A stretch of 64,000 bases of DNA from Bradyrhizobium liaoningense (GCF_018130785.1 NZ_JAFCJT010000001.1:1-64000), one strand, 5' to 3'. Shown: positions 1-9,349, counted from the stretch's first letter. The notes: generated by a model from the sequence alone, not told the origin. Translations and numbers: made by a program.

Positions 1-42
1 ATAGCAAGCGATCTGGCCAAAAGTCTGCTACAATCCTGACAA

Positions 43-783
43 GTGGGGGCCGTCCACATCTGCAATCTCTACTCGATCACAACCAACCAGGCTGCCATTA
101 GCGCGCTTTTTCGTGTGGTGAACCGATACGTTGGAAATCTGGCACCGATGCCGGGGGTCTTCCCCGATTACAAGGCACCGATCGTCCGGATCGGAGCCGA
201 AGGCCGCGAGCTCGCTACGGCGCGGTGGGGAATGCCATCGTCATCAAAGGCGCTGATGGACGCCACAAAGAAGCGAGCCGAGAAGCTGCAGGCCAAGGGC
301 AAGGCAGTGGATTTCAAGGAATTGCTCAGAATGGAGCCGGACGGCGGGACGACCAATATCCGCAACGTGAAGAGCAAGCATTGGACGAGATGGCTGGGAG
401 TCGAAAACCGCTGCGTAGTGCCGTTCAACTCTTTCAGCGAATTCAACAAAGCCGAGGGCGGCGACATATGGTTTGCGCTCGATGAGACCCGTCCCCTCGC
501 CTGCTTCGCTGGCATCTGGACCAACTGGACGTCCGTTCGGAAGGTCAAGGAAGGTGAGACGACCAACGACCTCTTCGCGTTCCTAACGACAGAGCCGAAC
601 GCCGAGGTCGGCGCCATCCATCTCAAGGCGATGCCAGTGATCCTGACGACGCTGGATGAAGTCGAGACTTGGATGACGGCGTCTGCAGACGAGGTCCTGA
701 AACTGCAACGGCCGCTTCCGGACGATAGCCTCCGGATCGTGGCCCGCGGAGTCAAAGAAGACCCAGCCAAACAGACAACATGA
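43..783 (+). CDS. SOS response-associated peptidase (SRAP/YedK-like), start codon abnormal
   Basis: SRAP proteins form a protective thiazolidine cross-link with abasic sites in single-stranded DNA through a cysteine at position 2, exposed by removal of Met1. The family pattern is present: CNLYS near the N terminus, an Asn around residues 105-108, RCVVPFNSFSEF with the conserved Glu (about 133), and His193 before MPVIL. The length of 240-246 aa is normal. The odd point is the start. The codon directly before the catalytic Cys is ATC (58-60) instead of the usual ATG, and the only standard start in frame is the GTG at 43, which would leave six residues before the Cys. A GGGGG run at 45-49 sits at Shine-Dalgarno distance from the ATC. 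The gene may initiate at ATC, be inactive, or carry a sequencing error. It is the first gene seen in the island. Confidence 0.8.
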   Translation: MGAVHICNLYSITTNQAAISALFRVVNRYVGNLAPMPGVFPDYKAPIVRIGAEGRELATARWGMPSSSKALMDATKKRAEKLQAKGKAVDFKELLRMEPDGGTTNIRNVKSKHWTRWLGVENRCVVPFNSFSEFNKAEGGDIWFALDETRPLACFAGIWTNWTSVRKVKEGETTNDLFAFLTTEPNAEVGAIHLKAMPVILTTLDEVETWMTASADEVLKLQRPLPDDSLRIVARGVKEDPAKQTT

Positions 784-1180
784 TCGAAAAGGCGAAAGCC
801 GGACAGGGTCTCGCCTCGCGGCAATGCCCCGTGAAGCCCGATTTCAAGTTTACAAATAGTCCCCCAAACACATCCGGGAGATCTCCGATCAGACCCCGAT
901 CATCGAGCCGCTCGCGACGACGAAACGACCACGTGCCCACCATCGGCGCAGCGCGCATCGTTTGCGATCCGCGCAAATCAGGCAGTCAGCGATCGATTCG
1001 TGACGGCTGTCGACACTCGTGCTGGAGGTGCGGCGTCGCAAAGCAACGCTCTTGTGCGCATTACCGCCTAGCCTATAAGTTGTAGCGAGGGCGATCACAT
1101 CTTACTGGCGCAGTCAATTCACGTATGTCGACCAAGTTAAATACCGACAATTCGATGCTTATCTGCAAATTCATTTCACA
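784..1180. other. Intergenic gap, no gene recognised
   Basis: About 400 bases between the SRAP gene and the nitrilase-SMC pair. Short open frames exist on both strands but none has a convincing start site or a recognisable product. The last 80 bases before 1181 are AT-richer than the surroundings and are the likely promoter region of the nitrilase-SMC operon, though no clear -35/-10 pair can be assigned. Confidence 0.5.
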
Positions 1181-2995
1181 ATGATCAATGTCTCACGAGT
1201 CGACCTCACTGACCGAGGTGTCATAATACCGCACGATCGGGTAGGAGTAGTAATTGCTCAACCCCATCTGACATTGACGCAGCATGAGCCATATCGAACC
1301 CCACTCGCTGGCAAACCCGAGCTCTTGCGTAATCTGACCGCGACGCTTGCAGTCTCGAGGGCCGCGCCGCATCAAGCTGAGAAAACGCATTTCACTATCT
1401 TCCCGGAATACAGCATCCCCGGTCTAGATGGGATCGGCCTGATCGACGCGGCGCTCGCGGACCAGCAGTGGCCGACGGGAACAATCGTCATCGGCGGGGT
1501 GGATGCGCTTTCGAAGGCAGATTTCGAAAATCTGGCGGGTCGCGCGGGTAGCCAACTCGATACCGAGCATAACGCGTTGGGCAACATCGGCGCCAACGAA
1601 TGGATCAATTGCGCGATCACTTGGACTAAGGCTGCCGATGGTACGGTCGAGCGTTGGTTGCAACCCAAGCTTTGGCCGGCTTGGGAAGAGCAGAACATCA
1701 GCTACCAGAATATGTACCGGGGCAAGTCGATCTTTTCCTTCAAGGGGGATTTGTCCAATGGCTCGAAGTACCGCTTCTCCTCGCTGATCTGTTTCGACTG
1801 GATCGCGACGATCAGTGCCAAGCCCTCGTGGCGGTGGGCCCTCGATGATCTCGGCATCCAGGCCGGCGAAGGCGAGCTGCCGCTTTCATGGATGTTCGTC
1901 ATTCAATACAACCCACGCCCTTCCCATCCAACATTCATGAACGCGACAGTATCCTTCTTCGATGGGACGATCGTGCCGAAGGTCCAGCGGGATCGGACAT
2001 GCCTCGTGTTCGCCAACAGCGCGGGCAAGCCTGCCCCTGGGCGATCCGAACTCTACGGCGGCACCAGCGTGGTTTTTTCACCTAAAACTCTATTTCAGGA
2101 AACCGCTTCACGGCCGACCGTCACGAGGGGCGGCCCGCGCTTCAGAGGCAATCCGCTGTTAAATGCCTTCCGCGATGCGTATTTCCGTGAAAAAGGCGCG
2201 TGCATTCATTCGTTTGTCCAGATCAATCCCGACTCTGTAACTGCTGGTGCCGCAAACCGCTCGTTCGCGGTCGATAGGCCGTTCGTCTTCCCGCTGGCCG
2301 CGGCCGCCGACCCACGCACGCCATCCGACCTAGTCCCGGCCTGCGTCAAATGGATCAACGATGAGCTTGACGATGTAACGAGCCTCAGCGATTTCCAACC
2401 TGCGGGCGACCTCGGTGCCTGCGCCGACGCCGCACATGCGACATCGATTCAGGAATTGCGCGCGCTCTCCGCGCCCTCTTGCGACAAGGTTATACGGTTG
2501 GCCACCGCGCGCGACGGTCAGACAAGCGGACGCGGCGCCGCCGAAGTCGACGCCGATGCATGGGACGCCGATGAACGGGACGCCCTCGGTCATGTGGTGC
2601 ACACGCTCGATCTGCTCGCCATGAGCGGCGGGGCTGCTGCAAGCGATCAGGACGTCGGACATGCGACCGTGTCGGTCGGCGGAAAGACGCTCGACCTGCT
2701 CGCCGTACGGGGCAAGACGCATGACCAATGCCACAAATACGCAAAGGCCAAGTTCACGCCGAATACCCGCCGGCAGACGATCCTGGTAACGCGCGATCGT
2801 GACAACTCGCCGCGCAAACGCCGAGCTGGCAGCATCCTTCAAACCACCGCGCCGAAGCTCGGTGAGGAGCGCAAGATCACGGATCCTGAAAGCGCGATTA
2901 TCCACGTCGATTATCAAGGGTTGGTAGCCGCCTTCATCGATGCGGCCACCGTCGAAGAACTCTCACAAAAAGTAGCTGCCCATGCCGGCGCTTAA
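1181..2995 (+). CDS. Nitrilase-fold (carbon-nitrogen hydrolase) protein with C-terminal extension
   Basis: 604 aa. The N-terminal 300 residues carry the Glu-Lys-Cys triad of the carbon-nitrogen hydrolase superfamily in the right order and context: Glu76 in FPE, Lys163 in LQPKLW, and Cys204 in LICFDW. Such enzymes hydrolyse nitriles or amides, or transfer acyl groups, through a cysteine thioester. Residues from about 330 to 604 form an unrecognised extension, with a basic segment near 545-560. The stop codon lies 14 nt inside the next gene, a Rad50-like ATPase, so the two are translationally coupled and probably act together. Substrate is unknown. In this defence-rich island the likely role is an effector or a small-molecule enzyme of an anti-phage system; that is inference from context. 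The fold call rests on motifs seen here. Confidence 0.75.
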   Translation: MINVSRVDLTDRGVIIPHDRVGVVIAQPHLTLTQHEPYRTPLAGKPELLRNLTATLAVSRAAPHQAEKTHFTIFPEYSIPGLDGIGLIDAALADQQWPTGTIVIGGVDALSKADFENLAGRAGSQLDTEHNALGNIGANEWINCAITWTKAADGTVERWLQPKLWPAWEEQNISYQNMYRGKSIFSFKGDLSNGSKYRFSSLICFDWIATISAKPSWRWALDDLGIQAGEGELPLSWMFVIQYNPRPSHPTFMNATVSFFDGTIVPKVQRDRTCLVFANSAGKPAPGRSELYGGTSVVFSPKTLFQETASRPTVTRGGPRFRGNPLLNAFRDAYFREKGACIHSFVQINPDSVTAGAANRSFAVDRPFVFPLAAAADPRTPSDLVPACVKWINDELDDVTSLSDFQPAGDLGACADAAHATSIQELRALSAPSCDKVIRLATARDGQTSGRGAAEVDADAWDADERDALGHVVHTLDLLAMSGGAAASDQDVGHATVSVGGKTLDLLAVRGKTHDQCHKYAKAKFTPNTRRQTILVTRDRDNSPRKRRAGSILQTTAPKLGEERKITDPESAIIHVDYQGLVAAFIDAATVEELSQKVAAHAGA

Positions 2996-5900
2996 CGAAG
3001 GTCACGCGGAAGCGGTGAAGGCGTGCCTCGGTCAGGTGCCGGGTGGCACCCTGTCGATGTTGGAGACTGGAATAGGTCTTCCGGTCACAATCCTGCAAAC
3101 CGATCGGGTCATCGCCGCCTTCGCCTTTGCAGGTTCCGACCCGCACGCAACATTCGAGGAAAGCTACGAAGCGTTTAAGGACGAGGCCGAGCGATCGAAG
3201 GAATGGGATCAATACGATCTATCTTACGTGCTTTGCGTCGCAAGCGACACTGATAAGCTCGACCAGTTCGCATCGGATATCGAAACCGACGTCTATTTTT
3301 GCCGTAAATTCGTGGTGCCGCTCAGCGAGCACGTCGGGAACGCACTCGCGCGGCTGCCCTTCCTTCCATTGACGCAGCTTGACGGCCCAGCCCTTCGTCC
3401 CGCATCAGCGCAAACATTCCTTCAACAGTCTGGAGTTCCGACGAACTTAGCCAGGCAGATCGTCGCTCAGCATGAACGAAGCGCGGAACGGATCGTCGAA
3501 GCGTGTCTGACCGACGAGTATGGAAGCCCCAAAATACCGACACGTGTAGCGACCTTATCCGCAGCCTCTGACGAGCAGACCAGCGCGCCTGTGCTGCTGG
3601 AATCCGTCACGATCGAGAACTTTCGCGCGTACCGCGTTCCGATGACGTTCGAGATCGGCCGCGAGATCACCGTGCTCTTTGGTCCCAACGGGTTCGGCAA
3701 GACCTCGTTCTTTGACGCGATCGACTTCGGGGTCACCGGATCGATCGGCCGACTCAAGGTTACCGACAAGAACCGGTTCAACGAGGTAGCAGCCCATCTC
3801 GACAGCAAGCCGGAAGAGGCTCGCGTCGCCTTGACGTATCGATCAGACGGGAAATCCCACACGATCGAGAGGACAGTTTCCGAGCCAGCGCGTGCATTAC
3901 TGGATGGATCCCCGGCCGACCGTAAGCCGATCCTCAAACAGCTAACCAAGAGTGGCGAGGCCGTCGCCGAGCGGGTGGACAATCTCATCAACTTGTTTCG
4001 CGCTTCCCATTTGTTCAGCCAGGACAATCAGGCGCTGATGCAGAACTTGAAGGATCACTGCACCTTGCCGCGCGAGATTGTCTCGCGCATGTTGGCGTTC
4101 GAAGACTATGAGAACGCGCTGAAGAAATCCGCCAACATCGTGGCAATACTCAAGAACAGCCTCGATACGCTTTCTTCCGAAATATCGGAAACCACGGCTT
4201 CCTTGAAGGCGGACAAGTCCGAGCTCGACGGGCTTCGACGTACCATCAAGGACAAGTCGAACATCGGCGCTCTCAATGCCGAGCTTCGCAATTTGCGCGC
4301 CGCGTTGAACGATATCGGCGTCGATGCGGGCTCTGGTGCACCCGACGCCACGAAGGTGCGTGGCTGGCGGGCAACGCTGGAGGTCCGCATCGCTGAAAGC
4401 GACGGCAGGATTGCCCTGCTTTCCGAACTCGCCAAAGAAGTCGTCCGGCTTTCGCCCCTGATCCAGGAAGGGAAGGACCTGCGCGCGCAGATCGGAGCGG
4501 GCGATTCTCGCAGACTGGCTTCCGAGCAAGTGAAGGCATCCGCCCAGCAGCAACTGGACGCCGTTCGCAAGCGCGTTGCTGAGATCGCCGCACAGATCCG
4601 GCAAGCTCAATCTGCGCTCGACAACCTCAAATGGGTGCGCGATCAGCGCCCGGGTTACGCGAGCGCGCTTAACTCGCTCAACGCACAGATCGCACGGCTC
4701 AATCAGGCGACGGACGCGGTGGCCGCTGATCGCAGCCGGTCAGCAACCGCCTCAGCCGATCTGCAGCAAAAATCAAATCGGCTAGCGACGTCTGTTGAAT
4801 GGCAGGCTGCAGCGAGGAAGCGTTTTACCGATCTGGAAGCACTTCGTGCGGCCCTGAGCCCGTGGAAGGCGAGTACCGACCGCCTTGCCGAAATCAAGCA
4901 GCAAGAAGCCACTCTGAATGAGACTTTGCAGGAGTTGCGCTCCGCAGAGCCAACGCTTCAAGCGCAACTGGATTCGAATGCGCCGCAGCAGGCAGCGCTT
5001 GAACGGGTGATAGCCGATGCCGATCGCAGCCAGTCTGAGCTTCGACAATTGCTTTCCCAGCTGCAAAAACATATCGCGGACGGCAACTGCCCTCTGTGCG
5101 GGGTCGATCACGGAAGCCAAGATGATCTGGTCCGCCACATCCAGGAGAAGATGACCCTCGACGGCGCGGGGACAGCACGCATCGAGCTCGCCGGATTGCA
5201 GCAGCGTATCCAGGAAATCGCCCGACAGCTCGCGGGAAATCGTCAGGCCCAAAAGTCCGTTCAAGCGCAATTGACCCATCTCGCAAACGATCGCATCGCC
5301 CGTGATCGCGAGATCAATGATTGGGCGAATACCGCTGACGACCTCGGCTTGGATGCATCTGCGGGTTTGCCTGATCTGACCCGACAGATCGCGGCCAATT
5401 CCACCGAAGCCCGCAAGGATATCGAAGACAGCAATGCTGCCGTGAAGGCGGCCGCGGATGCCGCCGACGCCGCAAAGACCGCCCTTGACGTGCTCACCAA
5501 GTCGATCGCCCAGCAAGAGACGGCGAGGACCAGGCTAAATACGGAACTGGAGCGAATTCGCAAGGGGCTCACGACATTACGTAGCGACCCGCGCTTAAGC
5601 GGCGTGACGTTGGATGCGAGCAATGATGAGTTGGATGAAGCGGAGCAAGATCGCTCGGGACTGCTCGACGAGCTTCGCCAGTCTCACGATGCCGCGACGG
5701 AAGAACAGACAAGGCTGCAGGGACTGCTCGATGCGGAATCACGCATCATCGCGGAACTCGCAGGCCAACTCCCTATCCTTCGCAGGCGTGCGAACGAGAA
5801 CGAACAGGCCCGCAAGACCATCGTCGCGCGGCTGGTCGACGCCGAATTGCCGGAAGATTCCGACGAGCAGGAATTGATCGGCAAACTGGGAGAAGAGACG

Positions 5901-6605
5901 CAGGCACTTGCGCGCCTTCGCGCGCTACATCAGCGTGTTGCGAGTGCCGAAATTGGCCTCGATGCCGCAACGACAGCCGCGGCGCTCGCCCGACTTGAAG
6001 CAACCATATCGGCGAAAGAGAAACTCATTGCCGACAAGAAAGCATCGAGCCACGCGCGTAAGCCTTGGCGGGAATACTTCGCAGCGATTGAGAAGATCCT
6101 GTCCGACGAACAGGCCGCGGCCATCGCCAACTTCACGCGTCAATACGGCCCGCGGACGTCGGTCATTCAGCGACGGCTTCGATCGGTCTACGGCTTTGAC
6201 GACGTCGAGATCATCAACCGCAGGTCCGAGATTTCGGTCACGGTTAAACGGCATGGTGTTGAGCTGCGACCGGTCGACTATTTCAGCGAGTCCCAAAAGC
6301 AAACACTACAGCTCGGTCTCTTCTTGACGGCCTGCAGCGGACAAAACTGGTCGGCGCTGGCGCCTGTCTTTCTCGATGATCCCGTAACGCACTTCGACGA
6401 TCTCAACATCTATGCTCTGTTGGATTTGATCATGGGTCTGTTGAAGTCAGACTTTGGCACCCGGCAATTCATCATCTCGACGTGTGACGAGAAGTTCTTT
6501 CAGCTCGCGCGGCAAAAATTCAGTTACCTGAGGGACAGCGTGCGCTTCTACCGTTTCAGCGCCATAGGCGAAGACGGTCCGCTCATCGAGCGTATTGGTC
6601 AATGA
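2982..6605 (+). CDS. Rad50/SMC-like ATPase with zinc hook
   Basis: 1207 aa. An N-terminal domain of about 200 residues that I do not recognise is followed by an ABC-type head: Walker A GPNGFGKTS at 234-242, long coiled coils from about 380 to 1060 interrupted centrally by a CPLC zinc-hook motif (703-706), then an ABC signature-like FSESQKQTL (about 1097) and Walker B ending in FLDDP (about 1127-1135). The layout matches Rad50/SbcC-type proteins that tether DNA ends, but there is no SbcD/Mre11 nuclease gene nearby. Its partner instead is the nitrilase-fold protein encoded by the overlapping upstream gene. SMC-like ATPases are the sensor part of several defence systems (Lamassu, Wadjet, ABC-3C types). 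The extra N-terminal domain may bind the partner. Family call is firm; function inferred. Confidence 0.85.
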   Translation: MPALNEGHAEAVKACLGQVPGGTLSMLETGIGLPVTILQTDRVIAAFAFAGSDPHATFEESYEAFKDEAERSKEWDQYDLSYVLCVASDTDKLDQFASDIETDVYFCRKFVVPLSEHVGNALARLPFLPLTQLDGPALRPASAQTFLQQSGVPTNLARQIVAQHERSAERIVEACLTDEYGSPKIPTRVATLSAASDEQTSAPVLLESVTIENFRAYRVPMTFEIGREITVLFGPNGFGKTSFFDAIDFGVTGSIGRLKVTDKNRFNEVAAHLDSKPEEARVALTYRSDGKSHTIERTVSEPARALLDGSPADRKPILKQLTKSGEAVAERVDNLINLFRASHLFSQDNQALMQNLKDHCTLPREIVSRMLAFEDYENALKKSANIVAILKNSLDTLSSEISETTASLKADKSELDGLRRTIKDKSNIGALNAELRNLRAALNDIGVDAGSGAPDATKVRGWRATLEVRIAESDGRIALLSELAKEVVRLSPLIQEGKDLRAQIGAGDSRRLASEQVKASAQQQLDAVRKRVAEIAAQIRQAQSALDNLKWVRDQRPGYASALNSLNAQIARLNQATDAVAADRSRSATASADLQQKSNRLATSVEWQAAARKRFTDLEALRAALSPWKASTDRLAEIKQQEATLNETLQELRSAEPTLQAQLDSNAPQQAALERVIADADRSQSELRQLLSQLQKHIADGNCPLCGVDHGSQDDLVRHIQEKMTLDGAGTARIELAGLQQRIQEIARQLAGNRQAQKSVQAQLTHLANDRIARDREINDWANTADDLGLDASAGLPDLTRQIAANSTEARKDIEDSNAAVKAAADAADAAKTALDVLTKSIAQQETARTRLNTELERIRKGLTTLRSDPRLSGVTLDASNDELDEAEQDRSGLLDELRQSHDAATEEQTRLQGLLDAESRIIAELAGQLPILRRRANENEQARKTIVARLVDAELPEDSDEQELIGKLGEETQALARLRALHQRVASAEIGLDAATTAAALARLEATISAKEKLIADKKASSHARKPWREYFAAIEKILSDEQAAAIANFTRQYGPRTSVIQRRLRSVYGFDDVEIINRRSEISVTVKRHGVELRPVDYFSESQKQTLQLGLFLTACSGQNWSALAPVFLDDPVTHFDDLNIYALLDLIMGLLKSDFGTRQFIISTCDEKFFQLARQKFSYLRDSVRFYRFSAIGEDGPLIERIGQ

Positions 6606-6685
6606 ATCGATCCATGCCGCTACATCAACGGCTGCTATGGTTAGTCGAGCACGACATCTAATTCACTCAAGCTAGAGGCGCTGCT

Positions 6686-7438
6686 GTGATCAAGATCTAT
6701 GTTGATGAATCCGGAACCCATGGTGACGCGGATGTCGTAACCGTCGCGGCCTACGCTGGCCGGCCCAAAGCTTGGCTGGAATGGTCGCGGGAATGGAAGA
6801 AGGCAAAACGCCCTATCAAGGTTTTTCATGCAGTTGATGCTGCGAACCGCGTGGGCGAATTCGAAGGTTGGTCGCCAGAAGAGCGTACTGAACTGGTGAA
6901 GAAGCTTCTTCCGGTCATCATGGGCAACAAAATTTCCGGGGCTGTTATCGCGCTCAATAAAAAGGAGTTTCGCGAAGCCACCGAGGGCAAGGAAGAGCTG
7001 CTGAAATCGCTCGGCAATCCGTACACTACCTGTTTTCACTGGCTGGTGCAGTCCTTGCTCGAACTTCTAAAGCCCAACAAGAAAGAACTTCTCAAATTTA
7101 TTCACGAAAACAACAGCTACGAGAAAGATGCCATTACTTCATTTGATTTCATCAGCAAGAACGCGAACCCAAACAAGGTACCGATGAGGCTGCTGTTTGG
7201 CGGCAAGCTTGAGCAGATGCCGTTACAAACTGCGGATATCTTGGCCTACGAGGCCTACAAGCGATTTCTGGAGCCAGACAAGCCAGAACGGAAACCTTGG
7301 CAGATTCTCAAACCCAAAGTCGTCGCGGTCCATATCGGAAAACATAACATGGGTCGAATAGTGCAATCGCTCGAAGGGATCGTAAAGAATATAAAAGATC
7401 AACCCGGGCCCTCGGCGCAAAAGAGCGTGGCTTCCTGA
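6686..7438 (+). CDS. DUF3800 domain protein
   Basis: 250 aa from a GTG start with an AGAGG run a few bases upstream. The N terminus has the family hallmark DESG (residues 7-10) and the C-terminal half has the QTADILAYEAYK motif; both carry the acidic residues thought to form an RNase H-like metal site in DUF3800. Proteins of this family are common on phages, plasmids and defence islands, but their biochemical role is not established. It follows the Rad50-like gene by 80 bases on the same strand, so it could be a third gene of that unit, although DUF3800 genes often travel alone. Confidence 0.8.
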   Translation: MIKIYVDESGTHGDADVVTVAAYAGRPKAWLEWSREWKKAKRPIKVFHAVDAANRVGEFEGWSPEERTELVKKLLPVIMGNKISGAVIALNKKEFREATEGKEELLKSLGNPYTTCFHWLVQSLLELLKPNKKELLKFIHENNSYEKDAITSFDFISKNANPNKVPMRLLFGGKLEQMPLQTADILAYEAYKRFLEPDKPERKPWQILKPKVVAVHIGKHNMGRIVQSLEGIVKNIKDQPGPSAQKSVAS

Positions 7439-7560
7439 CAGTTTGCCGATCTGGTGGTTGGCCGGTGCTACATGACCTCGTTGTCTGCCAATCCCTAGCT
7501 GAGGAGGAAGTGAAATGGTTTTTAGGTGAGTGCTTTATGCAAGGTCGGCTCACGGCATTA

Positions 7561-8967
7561 TCACTCGGCGGCCTCAACCTGGCTTTTTAACTCCGCAAAT
7601 TTCGCTGCCATCGTCGGATTGCCCCGCGTTAGCTTCTTGATCGTCACGTCCTGAGCCTTGTCATTCGCGAGGCGCAGGTTGCGGTCTGCGCCGATCAGTG
7701 CGTCCTTCGTCTTCTGGAGATGGTCGATGGACTTGTCGATCTCGTTGATCGCCGTCTGGAAGTTTCTGGACGCAAGATCGTAGTTTTTGGCAAAGCCGTT
7801 CTTGAACGTCTCAAGCTGGCTTTCAAACTGGGTGATGTCGATATTCTGCGCCCTAACGAGCGCCAGCTCCGTCTTGTATTTCAAAGAGTTGGTGGCTGCG
7901 TTTCGCAGAAGCGTAATTATCGGCAGAAAGAACTGCGGCCGGACGACATACATTTTCGGGTAGCGGTGGAAAACGTCGACAATACCGGCGTTGTAGAGTT
8001 CGCTGTCGGGCTCGAGCAATGAGACCAGAACGGCATACTCGCAGCCTTTTTCGGCGCGATCCCGATCGAGCTCCTTGAGGAAGTCCTCGTTCCTGCTCTT
8101 CGTGCCGGTTCTATCGCTCTCGTTCTTCATCTCGAACATGATGGAGATGATCTCGGTGCCGGCGTCGTCCGAGTCTCGAAAGATGTAGTCGCCCTTGCTG
8201 CCAGTCCGTGCGTCGTTGTCCTTCTCGAAGTACGCGCGCGGAAAGGCCATCGAGCGTACCCGGTTGAACTCGGTCTCGCAGTGTTGTTCGAGGGTCTCGC
8301 CAACCATCTTGGTCGAGAGCCGGGCTTTCATATCCTTCAGACGATCGATCGTGTCATCGCGATCCTTGATCTGGGTTTCGTACTTGTCCTTGAGCGACTG
8401 TTCAGAGAGCTGCTTTTCAAGCTGTACCTGCTTGATGCCGTTCTTCAGCTCATCGCGCTCTTTTTCGATCGTGCCGACGGCTTCGGTCACCGCAAGCTTT
8501 CTCTCAAGGTCGACGGCCTGGAGCCTGGCCTTCAGTTCCCGGATTTCTTCTTCCTTGGCAGCGGAGACCTTGTGCAACTCGCTGGCCAGAAGGGCATCAG
8601 CAAGCTCTGAGGCAGCGTTCTTCTCGCGTTGGGCTTGCGCAAGCGCGTTCGCGAGCGTGTCACGCTCTTTTTCCACCGCACTAAGTGCTTCTGTAACGGC
8701 AAGCTTCCGAGCAACTTCACTCGTGGCGAGTTTGGATTTCAGCTCAAAAATCTCTGCTTCCTTGGCGGCGGCGACCTTCTGCATGTCGCTGCTGACTGTC
8801 GCCTTTGCCAATTGCACAGCGTTGTGCTTTTCCCGCTCAGCCAACTCCAGCCGTTCGTGCAGTTGTTTTTCAAAGTCCCCGTCACGGACCTGCTTCAGAA
8901 TCTCCGCATAGCCGGATTCGTCGACCTTGAAAGCCTTGGCACAGTGGGGACAGATGATCTCGTGCAT
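7561..8967 (-). CDS. DUF2130 protein: CxxC-containing, coiled coil plus PD-(D/E)XK-like core
   Basis: 468 aa. The N terminus has a CPHC pair (residues 6-9), followed by about 190 residues of alanine/glutamate/lysine-rich coiled coil with two similar repeats ([13 protein letters not shown] and [13 protein letters not shown]). The second half is the DUF2130 core: [10 protein letters not shown], then IMFEMKNE, giving the D...ExK spacing of a PD-(D/E)XK nuclease-like fold. The tail is again helical. DUF2130 proteins are found next to restriction and phage-resistance genes; activity is not proven. The gene points left, convergent with the DUF3800 gene, and a LexA box lies 92 bases upstream of its start, suggesting induction by DNA damage. 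Confidence 0.85.
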   Translation of the reverse strand: MHEIICPHCAKAFKVDESGYAEILKQVRDGDFEKQLHERLELAEREKHNAVQLAKATVSSDMQKVAAAKEAEIFELKSKLATSEVARKLAVTEALSAVEKERDTLANALAQAQREKNAASELADALLASELHKVSAAKEEEIRELKARLQAVDLERKLAVTEAVGTIEKERDELKNGIKQVQLEKQLSEQSLKDKYETQIKDRDDTIDRLKDMKARLSTKMVGETLEQHCETEFNRVRSMAFPRAYFEKDNDARTGSKGDYIFRDSDDAGTEIISIMFEMKNESDRTGTKSRNEDFLKELDRDRAEKGCEYAVLVSLLEPDSELYNAGIVDVFHRYPKMYVVRPQFFLPIITLLRNAATNSLKYKTELALVRAQNIDITQFESQLETFKNGFAKNYDLASRNFQTAINEIDKSIDHLQKTKDALIGADRNLRLANDKAQDVTIKKLTRGNPTMAAKFAELKSQVEAAE

Positions 8968-9058
8968 GTTTCCCTGTCTGAGGGTTGAGCCGGTTGCTGT
9001 TGTCCAAAAGGAGTTGGTCCAACCTTGCTGGTCGGCTTTCGCCGGCTCCCGACAATGA

Positions 9059-9073
9059 GAACAAAATTAGAAC
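9059..9073. promoter_or_regulatory. LexA (SOS) box upstream of DUF2130 gene
   Basis: The sequence GAAC-AAAATTA-GAAC fits exactly the GTTC-N7-GTTC direct-repeat operator known for alphaproteobacterial LexA (read here on its complement). It lies 92 bases upstream of the DUF2130 start, a suitable place for repression of a leftward promoter. Confidence 0.7.
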
Positions 9074-9277
9074 GTGTCCGTCTGGATGGTCAAGGCACGC
9101 TCAACGCTTCGGGGGCATCCTCAACCAGAAATCCCCCGGTTTTCGAAGGAGCGCCAAGTCGGCGGGGCGCGAAACGGAGAAAACAGCCGCCCCACAAGAC
9201 GCGCCCTTCTTCTCAACAGACACTGCCTACCCCAAGCTATGCGGCGCTAATTTTCCTGTGCGCCACCCGCGCCACGA

Positions 9278-9292
9278 GAACAAATTAGGAAC
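9278..9292. promoter_or_regulatory. LexA (SOS) box upstream of methyltransferase operon
   Basis: The sequence GAAC-AAATTAG-GAAC is a second exact match to the alphaproteobacterial LexA operator and shares the AAATTA spacer core with the first. It lies 70 bases before the methyltransferase start codon, where it would overlap or abut a rightward promoter. Confidence 0.7.
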
Positions 9293-9310
9293 ATTTTAAT
9301 TGTTAGCTGG

Positions 9311-9349
9311 GAATCTTTGTGTCACGGTGAGACTCGATGACACAGATTC
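9311..9349. promoter_or_regulatory. Inverted repeat, probable methyltransferase autoregulation operator
   Basis: Arms GAATC-TT-TGTGTCA (9311-9324) and TGACACA-GATTC (9338-9349) are perfectly complementary except for a two-base bulge, with a 13-base spacer that itself contains short palindromes. The element ends 12 bases before the methyltransferase start. M.EcoRII and M.SsoII relatives use an N-terminal helix-turn-helix to bind such a repeat and repress their own gene; this methyltransferase has such an N-terminal segment. Confidence 0.6.

Noticed and set aside
2982..6605. Reading the Rad50-like gene as SbcC of an SbcCD complex
   Set aside because: No SbcD/Mre11 nuclease gene is nearby and the extra N-terminal domain and nitrilase partner do not fit.
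9110..9143. CGGGGG...CCCCCG hairpin followed by GTTTT as a terminator
   Set aside because: The loop is long and the T run short; without a gene before it, a terminator call is not supported.
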